From contig JADGHA010000054.1 in assembly GCA_019689695.1 (NCBI GenBank), forward strand, positions 1 to 14,456: a stretch of 14,456 nt of DNA, in the 5' to 3' direction. Source of the stretch: Micromonosporaceae bacterium. GTDB taxonomy: Bacteria > Actinomycetota > Actinomycetes > Mycobacteriales > Micromonosporaceae. Positions 1 through 6,140 of this stretch are shown here, piece after piece (position 1 is the first letter of the stretch; each line of letters starts with the position of its first letter). Below the pieces are notes generated by a model, which was not told the DNA's origin, did not search any database, and saw only the letters and a program-made list of their open reading frames with translations. Both the position numbers and the translations under genes were made by a program.

Positions 1-14
1 CCGAGGAGCAGCCC

Positions 15-440
15 ATGTCCGCCAGGTCCGCCTCCCCCGCCTCCCCCGTCGCCAAGGCCGACGCGCCGGCCGCCGCGGCCGGCAAGCCCGACGCGGCACG
101 CAGGTCCGACACCGGCAGGCCGGAGGCGGCGGCCCCGCGCAAGACGGGCCGCCAGGGCAAGCCGAAGGGTCCGGCCGGGCTGACGGTGACCCTGGCGTAC
201 GCCGACGGCGAGTGGACGGTCGCCGCGCAGCACGGCAGCAAGGTGGTCGCCAAGCCGTACGTGATCAGGCCGGCGGAGGCGTTGCGGATGGTCGGGCTGC
301 TGGACGTGCCGGCGGTGCAGGAGGCGGTGGAGCAGATCGTGGCCGCCGAGCGGGCCGAGGCCGAGCAGCAGGCGCAGAAGCTGCGCGCGGAGCTGGCCGA
401 GGTGGAGGCCCGGCTGGCCGAGCTGCGCGACGTGGGCTGA
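15..440 (+). CDS. Hypothetical protein, disordered N-terminus and coiled-coil C-terminus
   Basis: A 141-residue protein whose function I do not recognise; it may belong to one of the actinobacterial DUF families, but I cannot name one with confidence. Residues 1-52 are Ala/Pro/Lys/Arg-rich and probably disordered. Residues 56-84 look like a small beta-rich fold (pattern LTVTLAYADGEWTVAA). Residues 98-139 form a long Ala/Glu/Leu helix with heptad spacing, very likely a coiled coil for self-association. There is no signal peptide or membrane segment, so it should be cytoplasmic. The ATG at 15 is preceded by GAGGAG at 3-8 with a 6-base spacer, which is good support for the start. The gene converges on the LuxR-type gene at 516-1103, and its stop lies in one arm of a long inverted repeat. 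Sure that it is a gene; unsure of any role. Confidence 0.75.
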   Translation: MSARSASPASPVAKADAPAAAAGKPDAARRSDTGRPEAAAPRKTGRQGKPKGPAGLTVTLAYADGEWTVAAQHGSKVVAKPYVIRPAEALRMVGLLDVPAVQEAVEQIVAAERAEAEQQAQKLRAELAEVEARLAELRDVG

Positions 441-521
441 CCGCGGCCCGGCAGGTCCGGTCCAGCGCCGGTGAACGCCGGCCGGCGCGTCGTGCCGGGT
501 CGGCTCCGGCCGCGGTCAGCC
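435..521. terminator. Bidirectional stem-loop holding both convergent stop codons
   Basis: GGCTGACCGCGGCC at 435-448 is repeated as its exact reverse complement at 508-521, giving 14 perfect base pairs around a 59-base GC-rich loop. Each arm contains the stop codon of one of the two converging genes (TGA at 438-440; complement of TCA at 516-518), so both genes end in the same GGC-TGA-CCGCGGCC. There is no T-tract on either side, which is usual for actinomycete terminators. A shared bidirectional terminator is the likely role; a cruciform or protein site is possible. Confidence 0.55.
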
Positions 522-1103
522 AGGTGGGGGCGATGGGTGCGGCCCGGGCTCCCGGCGCCGCAGGTAGGCCAGGACGGCCTCGCGGGTGGTGCGTACCCCG
601 AGCAGCTCGCGGGCCTCGGCGATGCGCCGGTTGGCGGTGCGCAGGGACAGGAACTCCGCGGCCGCCGCCGCCGCGATGGTCTCCCCGTTCGCCAGTCGCC
701 GCAGCAGTGCCCGCTGCTGGGGTACCAGCTGGGCGAACACGTCCGGTCCGTCGCCGCCGTCCCGCGGGTCCAGGTGCACCGGGCCGAGCCGGCGCAGGTC
801 GGCCACGAGCGCCCGGCCCAGCTCCGCGGCCGCGTCGGCGATCGCCACGATGCCGGCGCCGCGGGCGGCCGCCTGCACCACCAGGGCCGCGGTGTCCAGG
901 TCGGGCACCTGGCCGAACAGCACCAGCCGGGCGCCGGCCACCGCCTGCGACGGCTCGGGCAGTGCGAAGCCTTTGCGGGTCCGCCAGCCGGCGCGGGCGA
1001 GCCTGCGCAGCACCGTGGTCGCGTCGGTGGAGCCTGCGAGCACATACCGGGGCGCGGCGGCGTCCGGCGGGTGGTTGTCGCGCCGAGCGCTGACCATGCT
1101 CAC
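516..1103 (-). CDS. LuxR-type HTH transcriptional regulator with degenerate receiver-like domain
   Basis: A 195-residue DNA-binding regulator. Residues 126-183 form a LuxR/NarL-type helix-turn-helix: 'LVPQQRALLRRLANGETI' leads into the scaffold helix, followed by 'FLSLRTANRRIAEARELLGV' as turn and recognition helix. Residues 18-112 have alternating hydrophobic strands and helices like a response-regulator receiver (VLAGSTDATTVLRRL, ARLVLFG, GAGIVAIAD), but I see no clear phospho-acceptor Asp pocket, so it is probably an atypical or orphan regulator. No kinase gene is adjacent. The GTG at 1103 is chosen because GGAGGAGGGA at 1111-1120 (read on the minus strand) sits 7 bases upstream; an ATG two codons later is the alternative. 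A 15-bp perfect palindrome lies 37 bases upstream of the start. The gene follows sqdB on the same strand after 182 bases, so read-through from sqdB is possible but would have to pass a hairpin. Confidence 0.8.
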   Translation of the reverse strand: MSMVSARRDNHPPDAAAPRYVLAGSTDATTVLRRLARAGWRTRKGFALPEPSQAVAGARLVLFGQVPDLDTAALVVQAAARGAGIVAIADAAAELGRALVADLRRLGPVHLDPRDGGDGPDVFAQLVPQQRALLRRLANGETIAAAAAAEFLSLRTANRRIAEARELLGVRTTREAVLAYLRRREPGPHPSPPPG

Positions 1104-1140
1104 GCCGCCATCCCTCCTCCGCCCGTCACACGTTCGTCTT

Positions 1141-1155
1141 CTGACGGTCCGTCAG
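1141..1155. promoter_or_regulatory. 15-bp perfect palindrome, candidate operator
   Basis: CTGACGG-T-CCGTCAG is a perfect inverted repeat with 7-base arms and a single central base, 37 bases upstream of the LuxR-type gene start and inside its likely promoter region. Length, symmetry and the TGACGG core resemble operators bound by TetR-family repressors. No TetR gene is in the window, so the binder is unknown; the LuxR protein itself is another candidate. The half-site CTGACGG also occurs once at 2550-2556, between sqdB and gtrA. Confidence 0.45.
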
Positions 1156-1268
1156 GAGGCGGCGCTCGCGCAAGGTCCTGCGGCGCGCTGGTCCGACCGG
1201 CGGCGGTCCCCTGGCTGGGCGCCTGGCCTGTGCCCGGCCGGGCGCGGGTCGACCTGGCCGGGCGGTGG

Positions 1269-1285
1269 CCGTCCGGCCCGGACGG
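1269..1285 (-). terminator. GC palindrome directly after the sqdB stop
   Basis: CCGTCCGG-C-CCGGACGG is a perfect 8-bp inverted repeat abutting the sqdB stop codon (1286-1288). As RNA it would need a few central bases unpaired to make a loop. There is no T-tract. Its position at the very end of the gene makes a terminator or 3'-end stabilising hairpin likely. Confidence 0.4.
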
Positions 1286-2461
1286 TCAGCCGGCTGAGCC
1301 GGCCCGGGCGGTGGCCAGCGGGGAGCGCCAGCGGACGGTGGGGCGCAGGGCGGCCGGGTCGGCGCGGTGCTTGTACCGGTCGGCGACGGCGTACAGCGAG
1401 GTCAGCAGGGTCTCCGAGAGCAGGTGTGGGGTCAGGCCCAGCTCGACCAGCCCGGAGTGGGTGACCTTGTAGTAGTGCGCCTCCGCCTCCACCCGCGGGT
1501 TGTCCAGGTACTCCACCTCGACCGCGTTGGGGTGCAGGTCGGCGACGAGCTTGGCCAGGTCGCGCACGGACATGCTCTCGGTCATCTGGTTGAACACGCG
1601 GTACTCGCCGGGCTTGGCCGGATGTTCCGCGGCCAGCCGGATGCACTCCACGGTGTCCCGGATGTCGATCAGGCCGCGGGTCTGGCCGCCCTCGCCGTAG
1701 ACGGTCAGCGGCTGACCGAGCGCGGCCAGGACGATGAAGCGGTTGAGCACCGTGCCGAAGACCGCGTCGTAGTCGAACCGGGTGGCCAGCCGGTCGTCGC
1801 GCACCGTCTCGTCGGTCTGCTGGCCGTAGACGATGCCCTGGTTGAGGTCGGTGGCCGCCAGGCCCCAGATCCGGCAGGCGAACTCGATGTTGTGGCTGTC
1901 GTGCACCTTGGACAGGTGGTAGAAGGAGCTGGGCCGCTTGGGGTAGAGCACCCGGTCGGTGCGCCCCTTGTGGGTGACCTCCAGCCAGCCCTCCTCGATG
2001 TCGATGTTGGGCGTGCCGTACTCGCCCATCGTGCCCAGCTTGATCAGGTGGATGCTCGGGTCGGTCTCGGCGATGGCGTAGAGCAGGTTGAGCGTGCCGA
2101 CGACGTTGTTGGTCTGGGTGTAGACCGCGTGCTTGCGGTCGATCATCGAGTACGGGGCGGCCCGCTGCTCGGCGAAGTGCACCACCGCGTCGGGCCGGAA
2201 CTCGCGGATGATCCGGTAGGTGAAATCGGCGTCGCACAGGTCGCCGACGTACGTGGCCAGCTGCTTGCCGGTCAGCTCGTGCCAGGCCCGCACCCGCACG
2301 GTCAGCGGCTCGATCGGCACCAGGCTCTGCACGCCGAGCTCGTGGTCGTACTGGCGGCGCACGAAGTTGTCCGCGATGGCCACCTCATGGCCGCACTCGG
2401 ACAGGTGCAGGGCCGTGGGCCAACCGAGGTATCCGTCTCCGCCGAGGACGATGATTCTCAC
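1286..2461 (-). CDS. sqdB: UDP-sulfoquinovose synthase (SQD1/SqdB family)
   Basis: A 391-residue extended short-chain dehydrogenase that should convert UDP-glucose plus sulfite to UDP-sulfoquinovose with bound NAD, in the cytosol. What is seen: the NAD-binding GGDGYLG at 7-13; HFAEQRAAPYSMIDR at 95-109; LGTMGEYGTPNIDIEEG at 142-158; YHLSKVHDSHNI at 181-192; DLNQGIVYG at 205-213; DYDAVFGTVLNRF at 230-242; GGQTRGLIDIRDT at 258-270; and a C-terminal NPRVEAEAHYY at 321-331. From memory of the Arabidopsis SQD1 sequence, these blocks match it almost word for word, including the catalytic Thr144, Tyr181 and Lys185 (Thr145/Tyr182/Lys186 in SQD1). Ordinary GalE or dTDP-glucose dehydratases lack the MGEYGTPNIDIEEG and SKVHDSHNI blocks. 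The GTG start has AGGGAG about 4 bases upstream. It diverges from gtrA across a 128-base region with tandem repeats. The short C-terminal tail after residue 380 looks lineage-specific. Confidence 0.9.
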   Translation of the reverse strand: MRIIVLGGDGYLGWPTALHLSECGHEVAIADNFVRRQYDHELGVQSLVPIEPLTVRVRAWHELTGKQLATYVGDLCDADFTYRIIREFRPDAVVHFAEQRAAPYSMIDRKHAVYTQTNNVVGTLNLLYAIAETDPSIHLIKLGTMGEYGTPNIDIEEGWLEVTHKGRTDRVLYPKRPSSFYHLSKVHDSHNIEFACRIWGLAATDLNQGIVYGQQTDETVRDDRLATRFDYDAVFGTVLNRFIVLAALGQPLTVYGEGGQTRGLIDIRDTVECIRLAAEHPAKPGEYRVFNQMTESMSVRDLAKLVADLHPNAVEVEYLDNPRVEAEAHYYKVTHSGLVELGLTPHLLSETLLTSLYAVADRYKHRADPAALRPTVRWRSPLATARAGSAG

Positions 2462-2480
2462 GCCGCTCCCTCAAAGATTC

Positions 2481-2513
2481 GTCACAGTGCCGTCATAGAA
2501 CTGTCATGGAACC
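2481..2513 (+). promoter_or_regulatory. Three tandem 11-bp repeats, candidate response-regulator box
   Basis: Three abutting 11-base units, GTCACAGTGCC (2481-2491), GTCATAGAACT (2492-2502) and GTCATGGAACC (2503-2513), share GTCA-Y-R-G-W-R-C-Y. A fourth, weaker unit (7 of 11) may lie at 2470-2480. Direct repeats at one helical turn are typical of OmpR/PhoB-type response regulators. The first unit resembles the mycobacterial PhoP heptamer TCACAGC repeated with N4 spacing, and the GTCAY core also resembles Streptomyces PHO-box units. The array lies between divergent sqdB and gtrA. It is oriented toward gtrA, with its last unit near a possible -35 for a weak -10 (TAGAAA, 2526-2531). For sqdB, a possible -10 (TAGGTT) is the complement of 2510-2515. 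The binder is inferred. Confidence 0.55.
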
Positions 2514-2589
2514 TACCCGTGATCGTAGAAAGGCAACATCCGAGCGGGCCTGACGGCGGTCCTGGCCACGGTCGTGGTACGGATGAGCG

Positions 2590-3024
2590 GTGGCCAGCCT
2601 CACCACCAGCAGGAACGGGCGGTTCGTCCGCTATGCGATCGGGTCCGCGGTCGCCACTGGTGTGAGCGGTGTCACCTTCGCCGTGGCGTACCGGGCGCTG
2701 CATGCCGGGCCGCAGGTGGCCAGCGTCGCCGCGTTCGTCGCCGGGGCGATGGTCAACTTCGTGTCCAACCGGTTCTGGGCCTGGTCGCGGCGGCACCGGC
2801 TGGGCCTGGGCCGGGACCTGGCCGGCTACCTGACGCTGGCGGTGGCCACCGCCGGCGCGGCCGCCGGCGTGACCACCCTGACCGAGCGGCTGACCAGCGC
2901 CTGGGTGCTGGTGGAGGCGAGCTACTTCGGCACCTATGCGGCGATGTTCCTGGTCAAGTTCGTCCTGCTGGACCGGGTGGTCTTCCGCTCCCGCCACCAG
3001 GTGGTGAACACCACCCGGGTGTAG
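2590..3024 (+). CDS. GtrA-family membrane protein
   Basis: A 144-residue polytopic protein of the GtrA family (PF04138), members of which are thought to move polyprenyl-phosphate-linked sugars across the cytoplasmic membrane for O-antigen, teichoic-acid or arabinogalactan modification. Four hydrophobic segments are seen at roughly 13-36, 43-60, 77-97 and 106-128. The hallmark NFVSNRFWAW at 56-65 sits after the second, and FLVKFVLLDRVVF at 120-132 closes the family pattern. The GTG at 2590 is the only usable start, because an in-frame TGA lies at 2584-2586; the Shine-Dalgarno match is poor. A 5-2-5 inverted repeat (CCACG-GT-CGTGG, 2566-2577) lies just upstream. The 3' end overlaps the convergent glycosyltransferase gene by 91 bases. 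Its position between sqdB and the GT2 fusion suggests it handles the lipid-linked sugar they make (inference). Confidence 0.85.
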   Translation: MASLTTSRNGRFVRYAIGSAVATGVSGVTFAVAYRALHAGPQVASVAAFVAGAMVNFVSNRFWAWSRRHRLGLGRDLAGYLTLAVATAGAAAGVTTLTERLTSAWVLVEASYFGTYAAMFLVKFVLLDRVVFRSRHQVVNTTRV

Positions 3025-5129
3025 CGCCAGCCGTAGGCCAGGTTGTTGCCCTTCTTCGACCGCCCGCTGCTGCGCCGGCGCATGGTCATCGGCCGCTCGA
3101 CCACCCGGTAGCCCTGGCTGAGCACGCCGACCAGCAGCTCCGCCGACTGGTACTGCGGCTGGTCCAGCCGCACCCGGCCGGTCACCTCCGCCCGCATCGC
3201 GCGGAACCCGAACGACGTGTCGGTGACCCGGTGCCCGCCCAGCACCGAGACCAGCCAGGCGAACACCCGGGTGCCCAGCCGCCGCACCGGGTCGGTGGAC
3301 TCGTTGGCGCCCAGCCGGCGGGAGCCGGTGACGAAGTCGGCCTCGCCGTCGACCAGCGGCTGCAGCAGCAGCGGCAGCTCGGCCATGTCGTACTGGCCGT
3401 CGGCGTCGGTGGTGACGATGTACCGGCAGCCGCCCTCCCGGGCCAGGTGGTAGCCCAGCCGCAGCGCGGCGCCCTGCCCGCGGTTGACCTCGACGACGCA
3501 GGTGTACGCGCCGTGGGCGCGGGCCACCTCGGCGGTGTCGTCGGTCGCGCCGTCCACCACCACCAGCGTCGCGACCGGCAGGCCGAGGCAGGTCGACGGT
3601 ACCGAGTCGAGCACCGCGCCCAGCGTGGCGGCTTCGTTGTAGGCGGCGATCAGCACGACAACGTCGGGGAAGTCCACCTCGCCGCCGGCCCGGAACTGCT
3701 CGATCGCCTGCTGGTCGGCGGGTTCGGGGAACGGCGGACGCGGCTGGCGGCGGGTCAGCGCGGCCAGGCCGAGGACGGCCGCGGCGGGCAGCACGACGTA
3801 CCCGGGCAGCTGGTAGCGCCAGGAGAACTCGAACGCGCTCGAGGCCAGCAGGACCAGCGCGCCGCTGGCCAGGTAGAGCGCACAGGCCGCCCGCGCCGGC
3901 GAGCGGCGGGCCGCGAGGCACCCGGCCAGGGCGACCAGGACGGCGAGCGCGACCGCCGGGCCCGGGGTGTACCCGCCGTGCAGCTGGTACCAGCGCAGGC
4001 CCTTGGCCAGCGGGGTCACCACGGCCGGGTCGCCGCCGCCGTACTCCCGGCTGACCCGCGCCGCCGTCTCGGTGGTCACGATCGGTTCGAAGACCGGGTA
4101 CTCCTCCTGGAACTGCCAGCGGGCCACCGGCGGGTAGCCGGTGTCCGGGCCGTCGGTGCGCTGCCAGGCGAAGACGCGTGCCGCGTCGGACAGCACCGTC
4201 CGGGTGAAGCCCAGCGGCTGGTGCAGGATGATCCGCCGGGCGAAGTCGGACAGCACCTGGTCCCCGGTCATCCCGGGCGGCGGGTGGTCGCGGATGGCGG
4301 TCGCCGGCGACTGGGCGTCGTGCGCCCAGTACTCCGGGCCGAGCCGCTGGCCGGGCGGCTGGGCCGGGCACAGCGGCCGCTCGTACGCCGGCAGGTCCAG
4401 CCCCGTGCAGTCGGCGAAGGTGGCCACCCGGCCGTAGAGGGTGGTGCCGCTGACCGCGGAGATCGAGAACCGGGCCGGCCCGTGCCGGCCGGTCCAGGCG
4501 TAGTTGTACCAGGCGTAGCCGAGCACCGGCAGCGCGAAGCAGACCACCAGCAGGCCGGCGAGCGCGCCGCGGGCCCGCCAGGTGCGGCCGGCCAGCAGCA
4601 GGTAGAGCGCGGCGGGCAGGACGAGCACCTGCCCCACCGTGCGGACGGTGACCGCGGCGCCCAGCAGCAGCCCGGCCGCGGCCACCGCCGGCCACCACGG
4701 CCGGTCCGGCCAGGCGAGCAGGGCCAGCGCCCCGACCAGCATCGCCTGGAACAGCGTGTCGGACATGACGTTGTGCTCGATCTGCAGCTGGTAGGCGTCC
4801 AGCAGGATCGGCGCGGTGGCCAGCGCGGCCAGCCACCGGTTGGCGCCCTTGCGCAGCAGCAGGGCGTACGTGACCGCCGCCATGGCCAGCCCGAGCAGGT
4901 GCTGCACGGCGACGACCGCGGTGAAGTCGCCCACCGCGAGGACCGGCTTGAGCAGCAGCACGACGTACCCGATCGGGTTCTGCCCGTCCGGGTCGAGGGT
5001 CTTCACCGCGGGCACGTAGGTGGCCATCGAGTCGATGTAGAAGATCGCCGGCCGGTACCCCACGGACACCAGCACCCGCAGCACCACACCCAGGCCGACC
5101 AGGACGAAAAACGGCCAGTGCCGCCTCAC
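2934..5129 (-). CDS. Fused membrane glycosyltransferase-like domain plus Dpm1-like GT2 domain
   Basis: A 731-residue two-part protein. Residues 1-460 are an integral membrane region with hydrophobic segments near 6-22, 71-92, 125-140, 148-180, 187-207, 391-407, 413-430 and 441-459, separated by a large soluble loop at about 212-388. An acidic motif after the first segment (FYIDSMATYVP, 30-40) recalls the catalytic Asp loop of GT-C transferases, though I cannot assign a family. Residues 489-715 are a GT2 domain of the polyprenyl/dolichyl-phosphate-sugar synthase type: VVLIAAYNEAATLGAVLDSV (491-510), VVVDGATDDT (523-532), NRGQGAALRLGY (549-560), the metal-binding TTDADGQYD (573-581) and GFRAMR (641-646). 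GT2 proteins of this type load a sugar onto polyprenyl phosphate, and GT-C domains use that donor outside the membrane. The GTG at 5129 overlaps the upstream epimerase stop (GTGA), so the two are coupled; GTG at 5144 is an alternative. The last 30 codons overlap gtrA. Confidence 0.82.
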   Translation of the reverse strand: MRRHWPFFVLVGLGVVLRVLVSVGYRPAIFYIDSMATYVPAVKTLDPDGQNPIGYVVLLLKPVLAVGDFTAVVAVQHLLGLAMAAVTYALLLRKGANRWLAALATAPILLDAYQLQIEHNVMSDTLFQAMLVGALALLAWPDRPWWPAVAAAGLLLGAAVTVRTVGQVLVLPAALYLLLAGRTWRARGALAGLLVVCFALPVLGYAWYNYAWTGRHGPARFSISAVSGTTLYGRVATFADCTGLDLPAYERPLCPAQPPGQRLGPEYWAHDAQSPATAIRDHPPPGMTGDQVLSDFARRIILHQPLGFTRTVLSDAARVFAWQRTDGPDTGYPPVARWQFQEEYPVFEPIVTTETAARVSREYGGGDPAVVTPLAKGLRWYQLHGGYTPGPAVALAVLVALAGCLAARRSPARAACALYLASGALVLLASSAFEFSWRYQLPGYVVLPAAAVLGLAALTRRQPRPPFPEPADQQAIEQFRAGGEVDFPDVVVLIAAYNEAATLGAVLDSVPSTCLGLPVATLVVVDGATDDTAEVARAHGAYTCVVEVNRGQGAALRLGYHLAREGGCRYIVTTDADGQYDMAELPLLLQPLVDGEADFVTGSRRLGANESTDPVRRLGTRVFAWLVSVLGGHRVTDTSFGFRAMRAEVTGRVRLDQPQYQSAELLVGVLSQGYRVVERPMTMRRRSSGRSKKGNNLAYGWRYTRVVFTTWWRERKTTRSSRTNLTRNIAA

Positions 5130-6028
5130 CGGAACTCGTCCCACACTGTGGCCAGACCCTCCTCCAGCGGCACCGACGGCCGGTACCCCAGCGCCCTGGC
5201 CCGCGCGATGGAGACCACCACCGCCGGCATCTCCCCCGGCTTGGCCGGCACGTGCTCGGTCGGCACCGGCCGCCCGACCACCCGCTCCACCGCGGCCACC
5301 AGCTCCAGCACGCTGATCGACCGGCCGGCGCCGATGATCAGCGGGCCGGTGTGCCCGGCCCGCCACGCCACCAGCAGCCCGGCCACCACGTCGCGCACGT
5401 GCACGAAGTCGCGGCGCTGCTGGCCGCTGCCGTAGATCTGGATGGTCTGCCCGGCCCGCACGGCCCGCATCAGCCGGGGCACCATGCTGTCCTTGTGCGC
5501 CATGCCCGGGCCGTAGACGTTGGTCAGCCGCAGCGCGCAGGTGGCCATGCCGTACCCGCCGGCGTAGCCGGACAGCAGCATCTCGGCGGCCGCCTTCGTC
5601 GCCCCGTACGGGGTCAGCGGCCGCAGCGGCAGCCCTTCGTGGATGGTCGCCTCGCCGACGTCACCGGTGACCGCGTTGGTGGAGGCCATGATGAACCGGG
5701 GCACCTCGCGGACGCGGGCCAGCTCGAGCAGGGCCGCGGTCGCCTCCACGTTGACCTGGTGGACCAGGGCCGGGTCGCGCAGCGAGCCGAGCACCGAGGT
5801 GATGGCGGCCAGGTGGACGATGCCGGCCAGCCCCGGCCGGACAGCCTTGTCCCGCACGTCCGGGTCGCGCAGGTCGCCGACCACGCTCTCCACCTCGGGC
5901 GACGGGTAGGGGTTGCGGTCGAGCACGGTGACCCTCGCCCCCTCGGCGAGCAGCGCCGGCACCACGCTGCGGCCCACGAACCCCGCGCCGCCGGTCACCA
6001 GCAGCGCCTGCCCGGCCAGCTCCGCCAC
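5126..6028 (-). CDS. NAD-dependent sugar epimerase/dehydratase
   Basis: A 300-residue extended short-chain dehydrogenase acting on a nucleotide sugar in the cytosol, most like UDP-glucose/UDP-GlcNAc 4-epimerases; the exact substrate cannot be read. Seen: VTGGAGFVG at 11-19 (NAD-binding Rossmann loop), GDLRDPDV at 51-58 (adenine pocket), HLAAITSV at 72-79, MASTNAV at 114-120 supplying the active-site Ser/Thr, YGATK at 141-145 (catalytic Tyr and Lys), RLTNVYGPG and FVHVRDVV further on. The GTG start at 6028 is chosen because AAAGGGGAG lies just upstream and the Rossmann fold begins at once; the open frame further upstream is not family-like. Its stop overlaps the GTG of the glycosyltransferase fusion by 4 bases, so the two are co-translated. 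That links this epimerase to the sugar used by the GT2 domain. A 112-base gap separates it from the Hsp70-like gene, with a possible promoter in it. Confidence 0.88.
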   Translation of the reverse strand: MAELAGQALLVTGGAGFVGRSVVPALLAEGARVTVLDRNPYPSPEVESVVGDLRDPDVRDKAVRPGLAGIVHLAAITSVLGSLRDPALVHQVNVEATAALLELARVREVPRFIMASTNAVTGDVGEATIHEGLPLRPLTPYGATKAAAEMLLSGYAGGYGMATCALRLTNVYGPGMAHKDSMVPRLMRAVRAGQTIQIYGSGQQRRDFVHVRDVVAGLLVAWRAGHTGPLIIGAGRSISVLELVAAVERVVGRPVPTEHVPAKPGEMPAVVVSIARARALGYRPSVPLEEGLATVWDEFR

Positions 6029-6059
6029 GGTCTCCCCTTTCCCCGCGACCCTGCCGGTT

Positions 6060-6065
6060 ACCGTA
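6060..6065 (-). promoter_or_regulatory. Possible -10 element for the epimerase-glycosyltransferase operon
   Basis: TACGGT (complement of 6060-6065) fits the TAnnnT -10 pattern and would place transcription start about 25 bases before the GTG, leaving room for the AAAGGGGAG ribosome site. No good -35 hexamer is seen, so support is weak. Confidence 0.3.
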
Positions 6066-6068
6066 CGC

Positions 6069-6085
6069 GGCGGCCGTGCGCCGCC
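6069..6085 (-). terminator. Possible hairpin downstream of the Hsp70-like gene
   Basis: GGCGGC-CGTGC-GCCGCC forms a 6-bp stem with a 5-base loop, 55 bases past the Hsp70-like stop and just upstream of the epimerase promoter candidate. Such short GC stems arise readily at this base composition, so this is only a possible terminator. Confidence 0.25.
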
Positions 6086-6140
6086 CTCGGCGGGTGCCGG
6101 CTCCACGCGGCCGTGGCCACCCGGCCCGGGCGGGACCAGG

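Noticed and set aside
2566..2577. CCACG-GT-CGTGG inverted repeat before gtrA as an operator
   Set aside because: Only 5-base arms; too short to separate from chance without conservation data, so it is mentioned with gtrA but not called.
2482..4836. A 784-codon minus-strand frame overlapping the glycosyltransferase
   Set aside because: Low-complexity Ala/Arg/Gly/Pro translation in the wrong frame of the real gene; no motifs.
2574..5435. A 953-codon open frame on the plus strand across the glycosyltransferase and epimerase
   Set aside because: It is the antisense shadow of high-GC coding sequence: repetitive Gly/Arg/Pro/His composition, no domain, and it contradicts clear families on the minus strand.
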